Under the pieces are notes generated by a model. The model did not search any database. It saw only the letters and a list, made by a program, of their open reading frames with translations, and was not told the origin of the DNA. A program made the translations under genes and the position numbers. DNA of 64,000 nt. It comes from Pseudodesulfovibrio alkaliphilus (lineage in GTDB: Bacteria; Desulfobacterota; Desulfovibrionia; Desulfovibrionales; Desulfovibrionaceae). Where the stretch lies: positions 62,001-126,000 of the forward strand of contig NZ_WODC01000002.1 in assembly GCF_009729555.1 (NCBI RefSeq). Direction: 5' to 3'. Of this stretch, positions 1 through 8,608 are shown one piece after another (within the stretch, counting starts at the first letter, position 1; every line of letters begins with the position of its first letter).

Positions 1-1
1 T

Positions 2-1864
2 CACGGTGACGTGGTCGTCGGTGGCGATACCCAGGGCCTTGGCCTTGTCGGTGTGAATCCACAGGGTGTTCTCCGGCATGCGCTCGAAGAGCAGGGCGTT
101 GTTGACCGTGTGCCCCTGCGTGTGCAGGGCGCAGCGGCCAAAGGTGATGCGGAAGCGGTCAGCGGGCGGCCGCTGGGGCGAGACGTAGGGCAGGAGCGAG
201 GGCATGCCGTCTCCCTCGAGCTTGGCGTCGATGATCTGGATCTTGCCGGACGGGGTCTTGAAGGTCCCTTCCTTGACGGGCTTGAGCAGAGGCTCCTTGG
301 CCAGAGAGACGATGCCGGTCTTGTCGAAGTCCTCTATGCTCACGCCAGTGCCGTCAAGCTGGAATTTCCAGATGTCCTCGATGTTGTCGTAGTCGAGTGC
401 CTCAAGGCCCATGCGTTTGGCCAGCCCTGCGTAGATCTCCCAGATGGCCTTGGTGTCGTAAATCGGTGCGATGGCCCGCTTGCGGATGATGAAGCTCGGC
501 TTGGCGCCATTTTTGGTCATGATGGTGTCCTCGCGCTCCAGATAGGGCGAGATGGGCAGCACCACGTCGGCGTACCAGGCCGTGTCGGACCAGGAGAAGG
601 TCACGGCCACCAGCAGGTCGAGGTTCTTCCACATGGAGACCACGTCGTCCTTGTCCGGGAAGGCCATGAGCGGGTCGTGCCGATGAGCTATGTATGCCTT
701 TATGGGATAGGGCTCGCCAGTGGCGATGGCGTCGTAGGCAAGGTTCACCAGCCCAGGTCCCTGATCGAAGTGCTTGCGTCCTTCCATCCATCCCACTCCG
801 TCGACGCGCTTGCCTTCGGGCTTGGGGTAGAGGTCCATGAAGCTCTTGAGTCCCTTGGCTCCGACATCGCCGGGCTTGACCATGAGCGGCATTCCGCCTT
901 TGGCCCCGATGCTTCCGAGCATGGCGTTGATGATGTAGATGGTCCGGGTCATGTAGAAGGAGTCGCTGTAGCGGGCCGTCATCCAGCCGGGATGCCAGAT
1001 GACCGAGGGCGCGGCCTCGGCGAGCTGGCGGGCCAGGTCGCGGATCGAGGCGGCGGGGATGCCGGTCTCGTCCTCGGCCCACTCGGGGGTGTATCCGGCC
1101 ACGAAGTCCTTGAGAACGTCGAAGTCGCTTATCCAGTCGGCCACGAACTGCTTGTCGTAGAGTTCCTCGTCGATGAGGGCGTTGATCACCGCCAGGTTGA
1201 AGGCGTAGTCCGTTCCGGGACGGATGAGGAAGAAGTTGTCCGCCTTGGTGGCTGGCACATTGGCCCGGATGTCGATGACCGAGAGCTTGCACCCGGCTTC
1301 CATGCCGTTGAGCAGGTTGTTGACCTCGGCCACATTGACGGCCTCGAAGATGTTGCGCTGCTGCAGGACGACATGCTTGGCGTTCTTGAGGTCATAAGCC
1401 ACATCCTTGCGGCCGAAGCCGAAGACCGAGAGGGCGGCGTTCTGGACGTTGCGGGCGCAGGCCGAGTCGTGGTTGTTGTAGTTGGGCGTACCGATGCCGC
1501 GCAGGAAGGCGCGGTAGAAATCGCGAAACGGGCCGCCCCGGTCGGAGAAGAGCACGGATTGCTTGCCGTATTCGGCCTGGATGGCCTTAAGCCTGTCAGC
1601 CACATAGTCCAACGCCTCGTCCCAGGACGCCTTGCGCCATTTGCCTTCGCCGCGTTCGCCCACGCGGATCATGGGATGCTGCGGGCGTTCTTTGTCGTAA
1701 GTCAGCGCGGTTCCCGCCGCGCCGCGAGGACACAGGGAGCCCTGAATGCCCGGGGCATGGGGGTTGCCCTGAATGTATTCGGCCCTGCCGTCCACCACCT
1801 CGACCTGAATGGGGCAGCGCACCGAGCACATACCACATATGCTGTAGACATATTCCTTAACCAT
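2..1864 (-). CDS. Molybdopterin oxidoreductase, catalytic subunit (3' end cut by window)
   Basis: The visible 621 residues form the N-terminal and central part of a DMSO-reductase-superfamily molybdoenzyme. An N-terminal [4Fe-4S] binding pattern is seen at Cys10, Cys13, Cys17 and Cys45, followed by MGD-binding domains; the segment NNHDSACARN supplies a plausible Mo-ligand cysteine, as in the thiosulfate/polysulfide/arsenate reductase branch. There is no Tat signal, so the enzyme is probably cytoplasmic. The start is set by AGGAGGAT just upstream of the ATG. It diverges from a four-cluster ferredoxin and a TauE/SafE permease, suggesting oxidation or reduction of a sulfur compound, but the substrate cannot be read from sequence. 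The reading frame runs off the left edge of the window. Confidence 0.88.
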   Translation of the reverse strand, partial: MVKEYVYSICGMCSVRCPIQVEVVDGRAEYIQGNPHAPGIQGSLCPRGAAGTALTYDKERPQHPMIRVGERGEGKWRKASWDEALDYVADRLKAIQAEYGKQSVLFSDRGGPFRDFYRAFLRGIGTPNYNNHDSACARNVQNAALSVFGFGRKDVAYDLKNAKHVVLQQRNIFEAVNVAEVNNLLNGMEAGCKLSVIDIRANVPATKADNFFLIRPGTDYAFNLAVINALIDEELYDKQFVADWISDFDVLKDFVAGYTPEWAEDETGIPAASIRDLARQLAEAAPSVIWHPGWMTARYSDSFYMTRTIYIINAMLGSIGAKGGMPLMVKPGDVGAKGLKSFMDLYPKPEGKRVDGVGWMEGRKHFDQGPGLVNLAYDAIATGEPYPIKAYIAHRHDPLMAFPDKDDVVSMWKNLDLLVAVTFSWSDTAWYADVVLPISPYLEREDTIMTKNGAKPSFIIRKRAIAPIYDTKAIWEIYAGLAKRMGLEALDYDNIEDIWKFQLDGTGVSIEDFDKTGIVSLAKEPLLKPVKEGTFKTPSGKIQIIDAKLEGDGMPSLLPYVSPQRPPADRFRITFGRCALHTQGHTVNNALLFERMPENTLWIHTDKAKALGIATDDHVTV

Positions 1865-1969
1865 GGTATCCTCCTGAGGCACGGAAAGGTGACAATGCTT
1901 TCAATAACCCTGCAACCGTATGGCGAAAGCTAGCAACGGTATTCGACTTTGAGCAACACTCTACCCCTA

Positions 1970-2007
1970 TGTGAAACATCGCACAAGCTATTGGCGAAAA
2001 ATATAAT
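1970..2007 (+). promoter_or_regulatory. CRP/FNR-family-like site plus -10 box for the ferredoxin operon
   Basis: TGTGA-N6-GCACA (1970-1985) is one base from the CRP-type consensus, and a perfect TATAAT follows at 2002-2007. The site is centred about 37 bases before the expected start of transcription, close to a class II activator position. No good -35 box is seen, as expected for an activated promoter. Which regulator (CRP, HcpR or another family member) binds is inference. Confidence 0.5.
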
Positions 2008-2143
2008 ACCACAACGATGTGAAAAGGGTTGAATTGAGAAAAAAATCACAACCCCAGGTCCCGTTGACCAGGGGCGATTTTATTCCCTAAGGGGAGTCTA
2101 TCGTCGAAATTGCGCGGATTAACGCTGATTCAGAGGTGAGGAT

Positions 2144-2593
2144 ATGGCAATTTACAGGATCAAGTTTGACAAGAAAAGGTGCATCGCCTGTGATGCCTGC
2201 CTGATTCACTGCAAGGTGAAGAACAAGGTGCCGACCGGGTTGAGTTTGAACAGGCTCTTTGTCGAAGGACCCATTGCTGACAAGGACGGCAAGCCCACGG
2301 CCAAGCTCAAGTACCAGCCCTGTATGCACTGCAAGAAGCCGGAGTGTGTGCCGGCCTGTCCCACCGGGGCCATGTACCAGCGCGAGGACGGGCTTGTGCT
2401 TGTCAATATGGACCTGTGTGACGGGTGTCAGTCGTGTATCGAGGCGTGTCCTTGGGATGTGCCGGTTTTCAATGGGCAGACCGGCAAGATCATGAAGTGC
2501 GACTACTGTGTGGATCGGGTCGATGCAGGGGGAACTCCCGCCTGCGTCACTGGTTGCACCGCATCGGCCTTAAGTTTCGTGCGGCCCGAATAG
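2144..2593 (+). CDS. Four-cluster [4Fe-4S] ferredoxin, electron-transfer subunit (DmsB/PsrB type)
   Basis: The 149-residue protein has sixteen cysteines in four groups: CIACDACLIHC, then CMHCKKPECVPACP, CDGCQSCIEACP and CDYC with a later CVTGC. This is the arrangement of the iron-sulfur subunits that serve molybdopterin oxidoreductases such as DmsB, PsrB and PhsB. There is no signal peptide, so it should act in the cytoplasm, matching the signal-less molybdoenzyme encoded divergently next door. A GAGGTGAGG ribosome site precedes the ATG. It probably carries electrons for that enzyme; the pairing is inferred from position. Confidence 0.9.
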   Translation: MAIYRIKFDKKRCIACDACLIHCKVKNKVPTGLSLNRLFVEGPIADKDGKPTAKLKYQPCMHCKKPECVPACPTGAMYQREDGLVLVNMDLCDGCQSCIEACPWDVPVFNGQTGKIMKCDYCVDRVDAGGTPACVTGCTASALSFVRPE

Positions 2594-2667
2594 TGTCGAG
2601 GATCAAACCCGCCGCCATCAGGCGACGGGGAAATTTTTGGGGTTCAACACATCATCAGGAGGTAACC

Positions 2668-3792
2668 GTGTTACGTTCCAACAAAACTCTCATGTTGCTG
2701 GCTGTGCTGGCCGTGTGCCTCATGGCCCAACCCGCATGGGCCGACGCCCTGGCCGACGCCATCGCCGAGGCGAACCCGCAGGGCGAGCCAGGGTATCTTG
2801 GCATTCCCGGCGGTCCGCAGATCAACTTGATCATTGCCCTGCTCTGGGCGATCTGGGTAGGCTGGATATTCTCCACCGTCGGTGCCTTCGGCGGGATCAT
2901 GGCCGGTGTCGGCCACATCACCATCTTTGGTTTGGGTGATTATGCCAGTTCCTTTGGCAAGGGTGCCAAGCTCAACAAGCTGGTCACCGACTCCATCCGC
3001 GTGTCCAACCAGTGGATGGTCGGTTGCTCGGCGGCTCTCTCTTCCTTCAACTATTGGAAGGCCGGTCGTTTGGTGCTGCCCCTGGCCATCGCCCTGGGCA
3101 TCGGTTCCATCGCCGGTTCCTGGCTGGTGCCCTGGCTCACCGCGGGCAAGATCAGCCTGAAGGCGTACCTTGGCTACTTCGGCCTCTTTGTCCTCTTCCT
3201 GGGCTGCTACCTCTTCTATGAGACCACCCCCAAGGGCCAGGCCAGCAAGCAGGCCGCCAAGAAGGCCGCCGACGCCTTCCAGAAAGCCGTCAAGGAGCAG
3301 TCTGCCGGTGGCAAGGTGGACATGGCCGAGATGGGCGTCAAGGTGCAGAAGTTCACCCCCTCTGCCTGCGAGTTCACCTTCTTCGGCGTGGAGTTCAAGT
3401 TCAACCCGCTCATCCCCCTGGTCGGCGGCTTCTTCATCGCCGCCCTGGCCTCGTTCCTGGGTGTTGGCGGCGGCTTCCTGCTCGTGCCGTTCCTGACCTC
3501 CGTGGCCGGGCTGCCCATGTATCTGGTGGCCGGAACCTCTGCCCTGGCCGTGTTCGTGGGCATGATCAACTCCATCGCCTCCTACATGTTCCTTGGCAAC
3601 ATCACCATTGAGTGGAGCCTCATCGGCGTCGAGCTGGTGGGCGTTGTCATCGGCTCCATTATCGGCCCCAAGACCTCCAAGTACATCCCGGATGTCTGGC
3701 TCAAGCGCATCTTCATCGTCCTGGCCTTCTACGTGGGTATCCGCTACACCTCTCAGGGGTTCCTGGGTTACAGCATCCTGCCTCCCTTCTAG
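2668..3792 (+). CDS. TauE/SafE family permease (sulfite exporter type)
   Basis: I place the start at a GTG preceded by AGGAGG, giving 374 residues that begin with a signal-like hydrophobic stretch ending in AQPAWADA. The rest is a polytopic membrane protein with the duplicated TauE/SafE pattern; the second repeat shows GVGGGFLLVPFL and GTSALAVF. A soluble loop of about 70 residues rich in Lys and Ala separates the two halves. Members export sulfite or organosulfonates or move other small anions. Its place after the ferredoxin and opposite a molybdoenzyme suggests removal of a sulfur product, which is inference. Confidence 0.85.
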   Translation: MLRSNKTLMLLAVLAVCLMAQPAWADALADAIAEANPQGEPGYLGIPGGPQINLIIALLWAIWVGWIFSTVGAFGGIMAGVGHITIFGLGDYASSFGKGAKLNKLVTDSIRVSNQWMVGCSAALSSFNYWKAGRLVLPLAIALGIGSIAGSWLVPWLTAGKISLKAYLGYFGLFVLFLGCYLFYETTPKGQASKQAAKKAADAFQKAVKEQSAGGKVDMAEMGVKVQKFTPSACEFTFFGVEFKFNPLIPLVGGFFIAALASFLGVGGGFLLVPFLTSVAGLPMYLVAGTSALAVFVGMINSIASYMFLGNITIEWSLIGVELVGVVIGSIIGPKTSKYIPDVWLKRIFIVLAFYVGIRYTSQGFLGYSILPPF

Positions 3793-3817
3793 GTCGGCTT
3801 GATGCTTTGACAAAGAC

Positions 3818-3843
3818 GGAGGCCGCCCCCGAGGGCGGCCTCC
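3818..3843 (+). other. Perfect 11-bp hairpin between TauE gene and next gene
   Basis: GGAGGCCGCCC (3818-3828), loop CCGA, GGGCGGCCTCC (3833-3843). There is no T-run after it, so it looks more like an mRNA-stabilising or attenuating structure inside the operon than a full terminator. Confidence 0.6.
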
Positions 3844-3860
3844 ACAAAGAAGGAAATGCA

Positions 3861-4472
3861 ATGACCGGGTTATCGGTGTATCAGTTTCTCGATCCGTGGC
3901 TCATCTGGGCCTTCCGCATCGGCGAAAACCCGTATCTGGGTTTCGCCGTGGGGCTTTTCTGGCTTTGCCTGCTGACCACCGTCATCGGTGAACTGTGCAT
4001 GGCCGGGGTGTATTTCCTCAATAAAAAGCATTTCGCGGCCATCAACCAGAATATGGTCCGTCACCACAATCTGTCGCTCCAGGCTCTGGGGGCCAAGGAC
4101 AAGGCCGCCTGGAAGGCGTGCAACTCCATCGCCAACGACGCTTTTGGCAAAAATTTCTTTTCGCGCATCGCCCTGTTTGCTTCGTCGCTTTGGGTGGTGC
4201 CGTTTGCCATCGGCTGGCTGTCGTTCCGGTTCGGCTCGGTGGCTTTCGTGGTCCCGTATCTGGGCGAGGTCGGCGTTTCCTTTCTCTTCATCCCGGCCTA
4301 TATCGTCGTCCGCGTCTTTTTTTGCCGCGCCAAGCCGGTGATGCCCGTGTTCAGGACCATCAGGCGTAAGGTTCTGGAAAACGAGGGCAGTGAGGTGCTC
4401 ATGTCCTACGGGGATCTGGTCAGAAAGGAGGATGAGTCCGCCGCTGGCGGGCCGGTGCCGGGAAATTCATAG
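3861..4472 (+). CDS. Membrane protein of unknown function
   Basis: The 203-residue protein starts at an ATG preceded by AAGGAA. Three or four hydrophobic segments are visible (about residues 28-50, 105-125 and 135-160) around a charged central region with several His, Asn and Lys residues (near NQNMVRHHN). The C-terminus is polar. I do not recognise a family with confidence; the layout of one membrane span, a basic loop and two spans loosely recalls small Oxa1/EMC3-like membrane proteins, but no diagnostic motif supports that. It is the last gene of the ferredoxin-TauE run and is followed by a strong terminator. Confidence 0.7.
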   Translation: MTGLSVYQFLDPWLIWAFRIGENPYLGFAVGLFWLCLLTTVIGELCMAGVYFLNKKHFAAINQNMVRHHNLSLQALGAKDKAAWKACNSIANDAFGKNFFSRIALFASSLWVVPFAIGWLSFRFGSVAFVVPYLGEVGVSFLFIPAYIVVRVFFCRAKPVMPVFRTIRRKVLENEGSEVLMSYGDLVRKEDESAAGGPVPGNS

Positions 4473-4500
4473 GGTGGCTGCCCAGGATTCGCTTGCAGGG

Positions 4501-4540
4501 CGGGCGGTCCCGCTCGGGACCGCCCGTCTTGTTTCATTTT
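4501..4540. terminator. Rho-independent terminator, probably bidirectional
   Basis: CGGGCGGTCCC (4501-4511), loop GCTC, GGGACCGCCCG (4516-4526), followed by a T-rich stretch. It lies between two convergent genes. Confidence 0.8.
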
Positions 4541-5043
4541 CTGGCCTGGGCCACGGCCCGGACCAGCGCATCAAGGTCAGTGGGGCCGAGCAGGTAATCG
4601 CGCTCCTCGGTGCGGACGCACAGGACAGTTGTCCGGTTGGCCACGATAACCGCCTCGCGGCCATTGGCGAGTTCGACCACACCGGAACGGTATCCGGCGA
4701 AGTGCATGAATTTCTTTGATTTGCCGATGGCGAATTCCGGGTCGAGGAGGTTGGCCTCCAAGGTCTCCCGTACCGAGGCCCAGGGGATCACCGCGCTGGC
4801 AAAGGGCGGTGCGGCCAGCAGAATGCCCTCTTCGGCCACGGTGACAGAGGCGCGCCGGGGGTTGACGTAGAGCATGTACCAATAGAGCAGGGCCAGCGGG
4901 GCGACAACCGCTATGAGGCAGATGGCCGTCCAGGTCAGGCCGGACCGAAAGCTCCAGGCCACGGCCGCGGCCACGGCCGCGACAAAGGCGAGCAGGCCCA
5001 GCGGGGCCAGCGGGGTGATGGGGATTTTGTGGATGCTGTGCAT
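4534..5043 (-). CDS. PH-like-domain membrane protein (YdbS/bacterial PH type), unknown role
   Basis: The 169-residue protein has two hydrophobic segments near the N-terminus (about residues 10-30 and 38-58), then a soluble beta-rich domain with the pattern of bacterial PH-like modules (SVTVAEEGILL, IPWASVRE, ending VRTEERDYLLGP). Such proteins are common and mostly unstudied; several sit in the inner membrane with the PH domain in the cytoplasm. It is encoded alone, convergent with the preceding operon and divergent from the PhnD-like gene. Family assignment is by pattern only. Confidence 0.65.
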   Translation of the reverse strand: MHSIHKIPITPLAPLGLLAFVAAVAAAVAWSFRSGLTWTAICLIAVVAPLALLYWYMLYVNPRRASVTVAEEGILLAAPPFASAVIPWASVRETLEANLLDPEFAIGKSKKFMHFAGYRSGVVELANGREAVIVANRTTVLCVRTEERDYLLGPTDLDALVRAVAQARK

Positions 5044-5207
5044 GATGTCTCCTTGGGGCTGGCGCGGATTTTGGGAATACTACGGATCAAGCGGCCTGTT
5101 GCCAAGGGGTAATGGCGATTGGACCTGGGAGTGATTTGTTGTAGGATGGGCAGGGACGGTGCACAGGGCCAGAGGCGCATGACCATGGAACAAGCGAGGC
5201 GGACGAG

Positions 5208-6125
5208 ATGATGACAAGGGCGGCCAAGGGTCTTTCGGCCTTTGTTCTGATGGCGGTCATGCTCATGCTCCCCGGATGCGGCGACAGCGAGCCGGCGGTG
5301 GAGGTCGATCTCACTCGGAGGGAGCGGCTCGTTGCCCCGCAGCGGCAGAAAACCATTACCTACGCCTACCTGCCCCAGTATTCGCGCACGGTCTCCTTTC
5401 AGCGCCATCGGGCCCTGCTTGAGTATCTGCGCGTGACCACCGGCCTGCCCCTGCATCAGGTGTTTCCCGATACCTTTGACGAGCATGTGAAAATGGTCCA
5501 GCGCGGCGAGATTGACATATCCTATTCCAATCCCTTCATTTACATCCAACTGGCCGAGATCGGGTCCACGGCCTTTGCCAAGATAGTCGAGCCCGGCGGC
5601 ACACCCGCCTTCAGCGGACAGATCATCTGCCGCAGCGACAACCCCACCATCAAGTCCATTGCTGATTGCCGGGGCAAGCGGCTCATCGCCGTGGACCCGG
5701 GGTCGGCCGGGGGATTTCTCTTTCCCCTCGGACTGTTCTACGATCATGGCATCCGGCTGGAGGATTTCTCCGAGGTGGAGTTTGCCCAGGGCAAACAGGA
5801 GAAGGTCATCCTGGCGGTGCTGGCCGGGGCCTACGATATCGGCACCATCCGCAAGGGATCGCTGGACGTGGTGGCGGGCATGATCGACCTGAGCGACATC
5901 CGCGTCCTTGCGGAGACCAGGAACTATCCGGGGTGGGTCTATTCCGCCCGCGACGGATTCGACCCCGCCGCAGTGGGGGCCATCGCCGAGGCCATGTTCT
6001 CTCTTGACCCGGCAATACCCGAGCATCGCGAGATCCTCGGCGTGGCCGGAATGAGCGGGATCATTCCGGCCCACGACGCGGATTACGGTCCCATCCGCGA
6101 GCTGGCCGACAAGGTCGGCAGGTAG
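5208..6125 (+). CDS. PhnD-like phosphate/phosphonate-type substrate-binding lipoprotein
   Basis: A lipoprotein signal peptide ends in LMLPGC (Cys24), so the mature protein should be anchored by lipid. The 305-residue body matches PhnD/PtxB-type periplasmic binding proteins, with YLPQYSRTV near the start of the mature domain, DISYSNPF and DPGSAGGFLFPLGL. No ABC permease or ATPase genes follow. Instead the histidine kinase gene begins 8 bases after the stop, so this protein is likely a ligand sensor that feeds the kinase rather than a transporter part. The ligand is unknown. Confidence 0.88.
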   Translation: MMTRAAKGLSAFVLMAVMLMLPGCGDSEPAVEVDLTRRERLVAPQRQKTITYAYLPQYSRTVSFQRHRALLEYLRVTTGLPLHQVFPDTFDEHVKMVQRGEIDISYSNPFIYIQLAEIGSTAFAKIVEPGGTPAFSGQIICRSDNPTIKSIADCRGKRLIAVDPGSAGGFLFPLGLFYDHGIRLEDFSEVEFAQGKQEKVILAVLAGAYDIGTIRKGSLDVVAGMIDLSDIRVLAETRNYPGWVYSARDGFDPAAVGAIAEAMFSLDPAIPEHREILGVAGMSGIIPAHDADYGPIRELADKVGR

Positions 6126-6133
6126 GCGGGCGC

Positions 6134-8221
6134 ATGCGTTTGTTTTCAAGGCTTAAGTTCCGCACCAAGCTCAATCTGGGCATCTCGGCCATACTCATCT
6201 CCATGGCCACGCTGCTTTTGCCTCTGGTGGGGAACATGACCGCCAAGATTCTGCTGGAGGAGAGCCGCAAGCGCGGTACGGCCCTGGTAGAAAGCCTCTC
6301 GGCCCGCGCCGTGGACCCCCTGCTTGCCCGGGACTTTCTGCGGCTGAAGAACATGGTGGTGGAGCAGGTGGCTGTGGGCGACATGCTTTACGCCTTTGTC
6401 CAGGACAATCACGGATTTGTGCTGGCTCACACCTTTGAGGGCGGGTTTCCGGTGGACCTGCTGCGGGCCAACGAAGTCCCGGACCTCGCCACGGTGCATA
6501 TCCAGCTTCTGGCCGACGGCATGACCCGTATCTACGATTTTGCCTCGGCCGTGACCGTGGGGGACGAGAGGCTGGGCACCGTGCGTCTCGGGCTGTCCAA
6601 GACGCGCATCAACGCCTCGGTCAACCGGCAGATCACCACCATGGCCGGACTCTTTGCCGGGGCGCTCCTGCTGGCCACCATCATGGGGTCCCTGTTCGCT
6701 TCCCGTGTGGCGGCCCGGCTCGGCGTGCTGCGCGAACATGCCGAGGCCATGCTCATGGGCAACCTCGACACCCAGTCGAACCCGGCCGATGGCTCCCACT
6801 GCTGGGAGATCCGCAATTGTGATCTTTCCTCGTGCCCGGCCTTTGGCGAGCGTCGCCGCCGCTGCTGGTACATTGCCGGAACCATGTGCCCGGACTGCAA
6901 AGACGGGAAAGAGCTCGCGGTCTCCCGAGAGTCCTGTCAGATGTGCAAGGTGTATCAGCAGGCCGCCGGGGACGAGCTGCAGGATCTGGCAGAGACCTTT
7001 GATGTCATGGCCCTTTCGCTCAAGACGCATATTGATGAATTGCGCGGTGCGGATCGCAACCTGCGCGAGCAGCAGCGGCTGATGCGCACGATCCTTGACG
7101 TGACCCCGGACCGCGTCTCGCTGGTGGATACCCGGATGCGCTACCAGGGAGGGAACCGCAGTTTCGCCGAGTCCGTGGGGCTCAAGCTGCACCAGATCGT
7201 GGGTAGGACGGATTTTGACATCTTTGACGAGCAGACGGCTGAAGCCAGGCACATGGCGGCCCGGGAAATCCTTCAGTCCGGCGAGCGGCTGGACACCCAG
7301 GTGGTGGTTGCGGAAGAGACAGGGGAGCGCTGGTTCCACGTGGTCTGCATCCCGGTGCACGACGAGGACGGCCGTATTACCGGCCTCTTGCGCACCGATC
7401 GTGACATCACCGACATCAAGGGCTACGAAAAGCAACTGATCCAGGCCCAGAAGATGGAATCCCTGGGGCTCATGGCCGGGGGCGTGGCCCATGAAATCAA
7501 CACTCCGCTGGGCATCATTCTGGGTTATGCCCAGCTGCTTCAGGAGGACGTGCCTTCGGGCTCGCAGGTCCACCAGGATCTGGGGGTGATCGAGAAGCAG
7601 GCCAAGGTATGCAAGAAGATCGTGGCCGATCTGCTTGGTTTTTCCCGGCAGACCCACTCCTCCAAGCGGGAGATGTGTTTCAACAACTCGGTCATGGAGG
7701 CCGTTACCCTGGTTCGCCATACCTTCGAGCTGGACCATGTGGACATCGTCACCCAGCTTGATGACCGTTTTCCCATCATTTACGGCGACCCGGAAAAACT
7801 CAAGCAGGTCTGGATCAATCTGCTCACCAACGCACGCGACGCCATGTCAGGCGGTGGGGTCATCGTCATCCGCACCCGGTTGGACACCCCGCGTGGCATA
7901 GTCTCCCTCTGGGTTGCCGATTGCGGCGAAGGCATCGCCGAGGATGTGATCAAAAAGATTTTCGACCCCTTTTACAGCACCAAGCCGGTGGGGCGCGGTA
8001 CCGGGCTCGGCCTGTCCGTGTCCTTTGGCATCATCGAGGACCATGACGGCGAGATCCAGGCCCAAAGCCCGTTGCCTGAGGTGTTTGACTTCCCCTGGCC
8101 GCAAGGGCGTCGAAGCGGGCCGGGCACGGTGTTTGAGGTCAATCTGCCCCTGGACCACGGCAAGGATGAGCCCGTCAAGGCGGATGGCCCTGACGCGGAG
8201 CAAGTCGGCCAGGACATATAA
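6134..8221 (+). CDS. Membrane sensor histidine kinase with PAS domain and cysteine-rich insert
   Basis: The 695-residue protein has membrane spans near residues 15-35 and 170-190 around a small extracytoplasmic domain. A HAMP-like region is interrupted at about residues 222-275 by a cysteine-rich segment that begins CWEIRNCDLSSCPAF and contains ten cysteines. A PAS domain follows (about 320-430), then HisKA with the phospho-accepting His in GGVAHEINTPLG (about residue 452), and an ATPase domain with N box NLLTNARDAM, G1 box DCGEGIAEDV and G2 box GTGLGLS. It is sandwiched between the PhnD-like lipoprotein and a receiver protein, which are its likely sensor and output partners. Confidence 0.9.
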   Translation: MRLFSRLKFRTKLNLGISAILISMATLLLPLVGNMTAKILLEESRKRGTALVESLSARAVDPLLARDFLRLKNMVVEQVAVGDMLYAFVQDNHGFVLAHTFEGGFPVDLLRANEVPDLATVHIQLLADGMTRIYDFASAVTVGDERLGTVRLGLSKTRINASVNRQITTMAGLFAGALLLATIMGSLFASRVAARLGVLREHAEAMLMGNLDTQSNPADGSHCWEIRNCDLSSCPAFGERRRRCWYIAGTMCPDCKDGKELAVSRESCQMCKVYQQAAGDELQDLAETFDVMALSLKTHIDELRGADRNLREQQRLMRTILDVTPDRVSLVDTRMRYQGGNRSFAESVGLKLHQIVGRTDFDIFDEQTAEARHMAAREILQSGERLDTQVVVAEETGERWFHVVCIPVHDEDGRITGLLRTDRDITDIKGYEKQLIQAQKMESLGLMAGGVAHEINTPLGIILGYAQLLQEDVPSGSQVHQDLGVIEKQAKVCKKIVADLLGFSRQTHSSKREMCFNNSVMEAVTLVRHTFELDHVDIVTQLDDRFPIIYGDPEKLKQVWINLLTNARDAMSGGGVIVIRTRLDTPRGIVSLWVADCGEGIAEDVIKKIFDPFYSTKPVGRGTGLGLSVSFGIIEDHDGEIQAQSPLPEVFDFPWPQGRRSGPGTVFEVNLPLDHGKDEPVKADGPDAEQVGQDI

Positions 8222-8241
8222 TAACATGAAGGAGATCAACC

Positions 8242-8601
8242 ATGGCTGAAATAATGGTTCTGGACGACGTTTCCGACGCCGGGATGCTGGTCAAGCGCAT
8301 CCTGGAGCGCAAGGGCCACAGCGTAAGCGTGTTTACCGAGGAGGAGGACGCCCTGCGTCATGCGGCGGCCAATGATGTGGAGCTTGCCATCCTCGACATC
8401 AAGCTGAAGAAGATGACGGGCGTTGAGGTGCTGGACGAACTCAAAAAGCTCAGGCCGAAGATGAAGGCGATCATGCTCACCGGCTATCCGACGTTGGAGA
8501 CCGCCCGCGAGGCGCTGCGGCTTGGGGCGCAGGAATACTGTGTCAAACCCATCAACAAGGACGAACTTGAAACCAAGGTGGCGGAAGTCATCGGGGAGTA
8601 G
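8242..8601 (+). CDS. Single-domain response regulator (receiver only)
   Basis: This 119-residue CheY-like receiver has the acidic pocket at Asp8-Asp9, phospho-accepting Asp52 (AILDIKLKK), the conserved Thr in MLTGYP and the Lys in CVKPIN. There is no output domain. It starts 20 bases after the kinase gene, with AAGGAG upstream, so it is the probable target of that kinase. Its action must be by protein contact, perhaps on the PEP-synthase-like protein encoded next. Confidence 0.92.
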   Translation: MAEIMVLDDVSDAGMLVKRILERKGHSVSVFTEEEDALRHAAANDVELAILDIKLKKMTGVEVLDELKKLRPKMKAIMLTGYPTLETAREALRLGAQEYCVKPINKDELETKVAEVIGE

Positions 8602-8608
8602 GAGCGCC

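Noticed and set aside
11-1933. 640-residue open frame on the plus strand
   Set aside because: It is the mirror of the molybdopterin oxidoreductase on the minus strand; composition is shadow-like and no family features appear.
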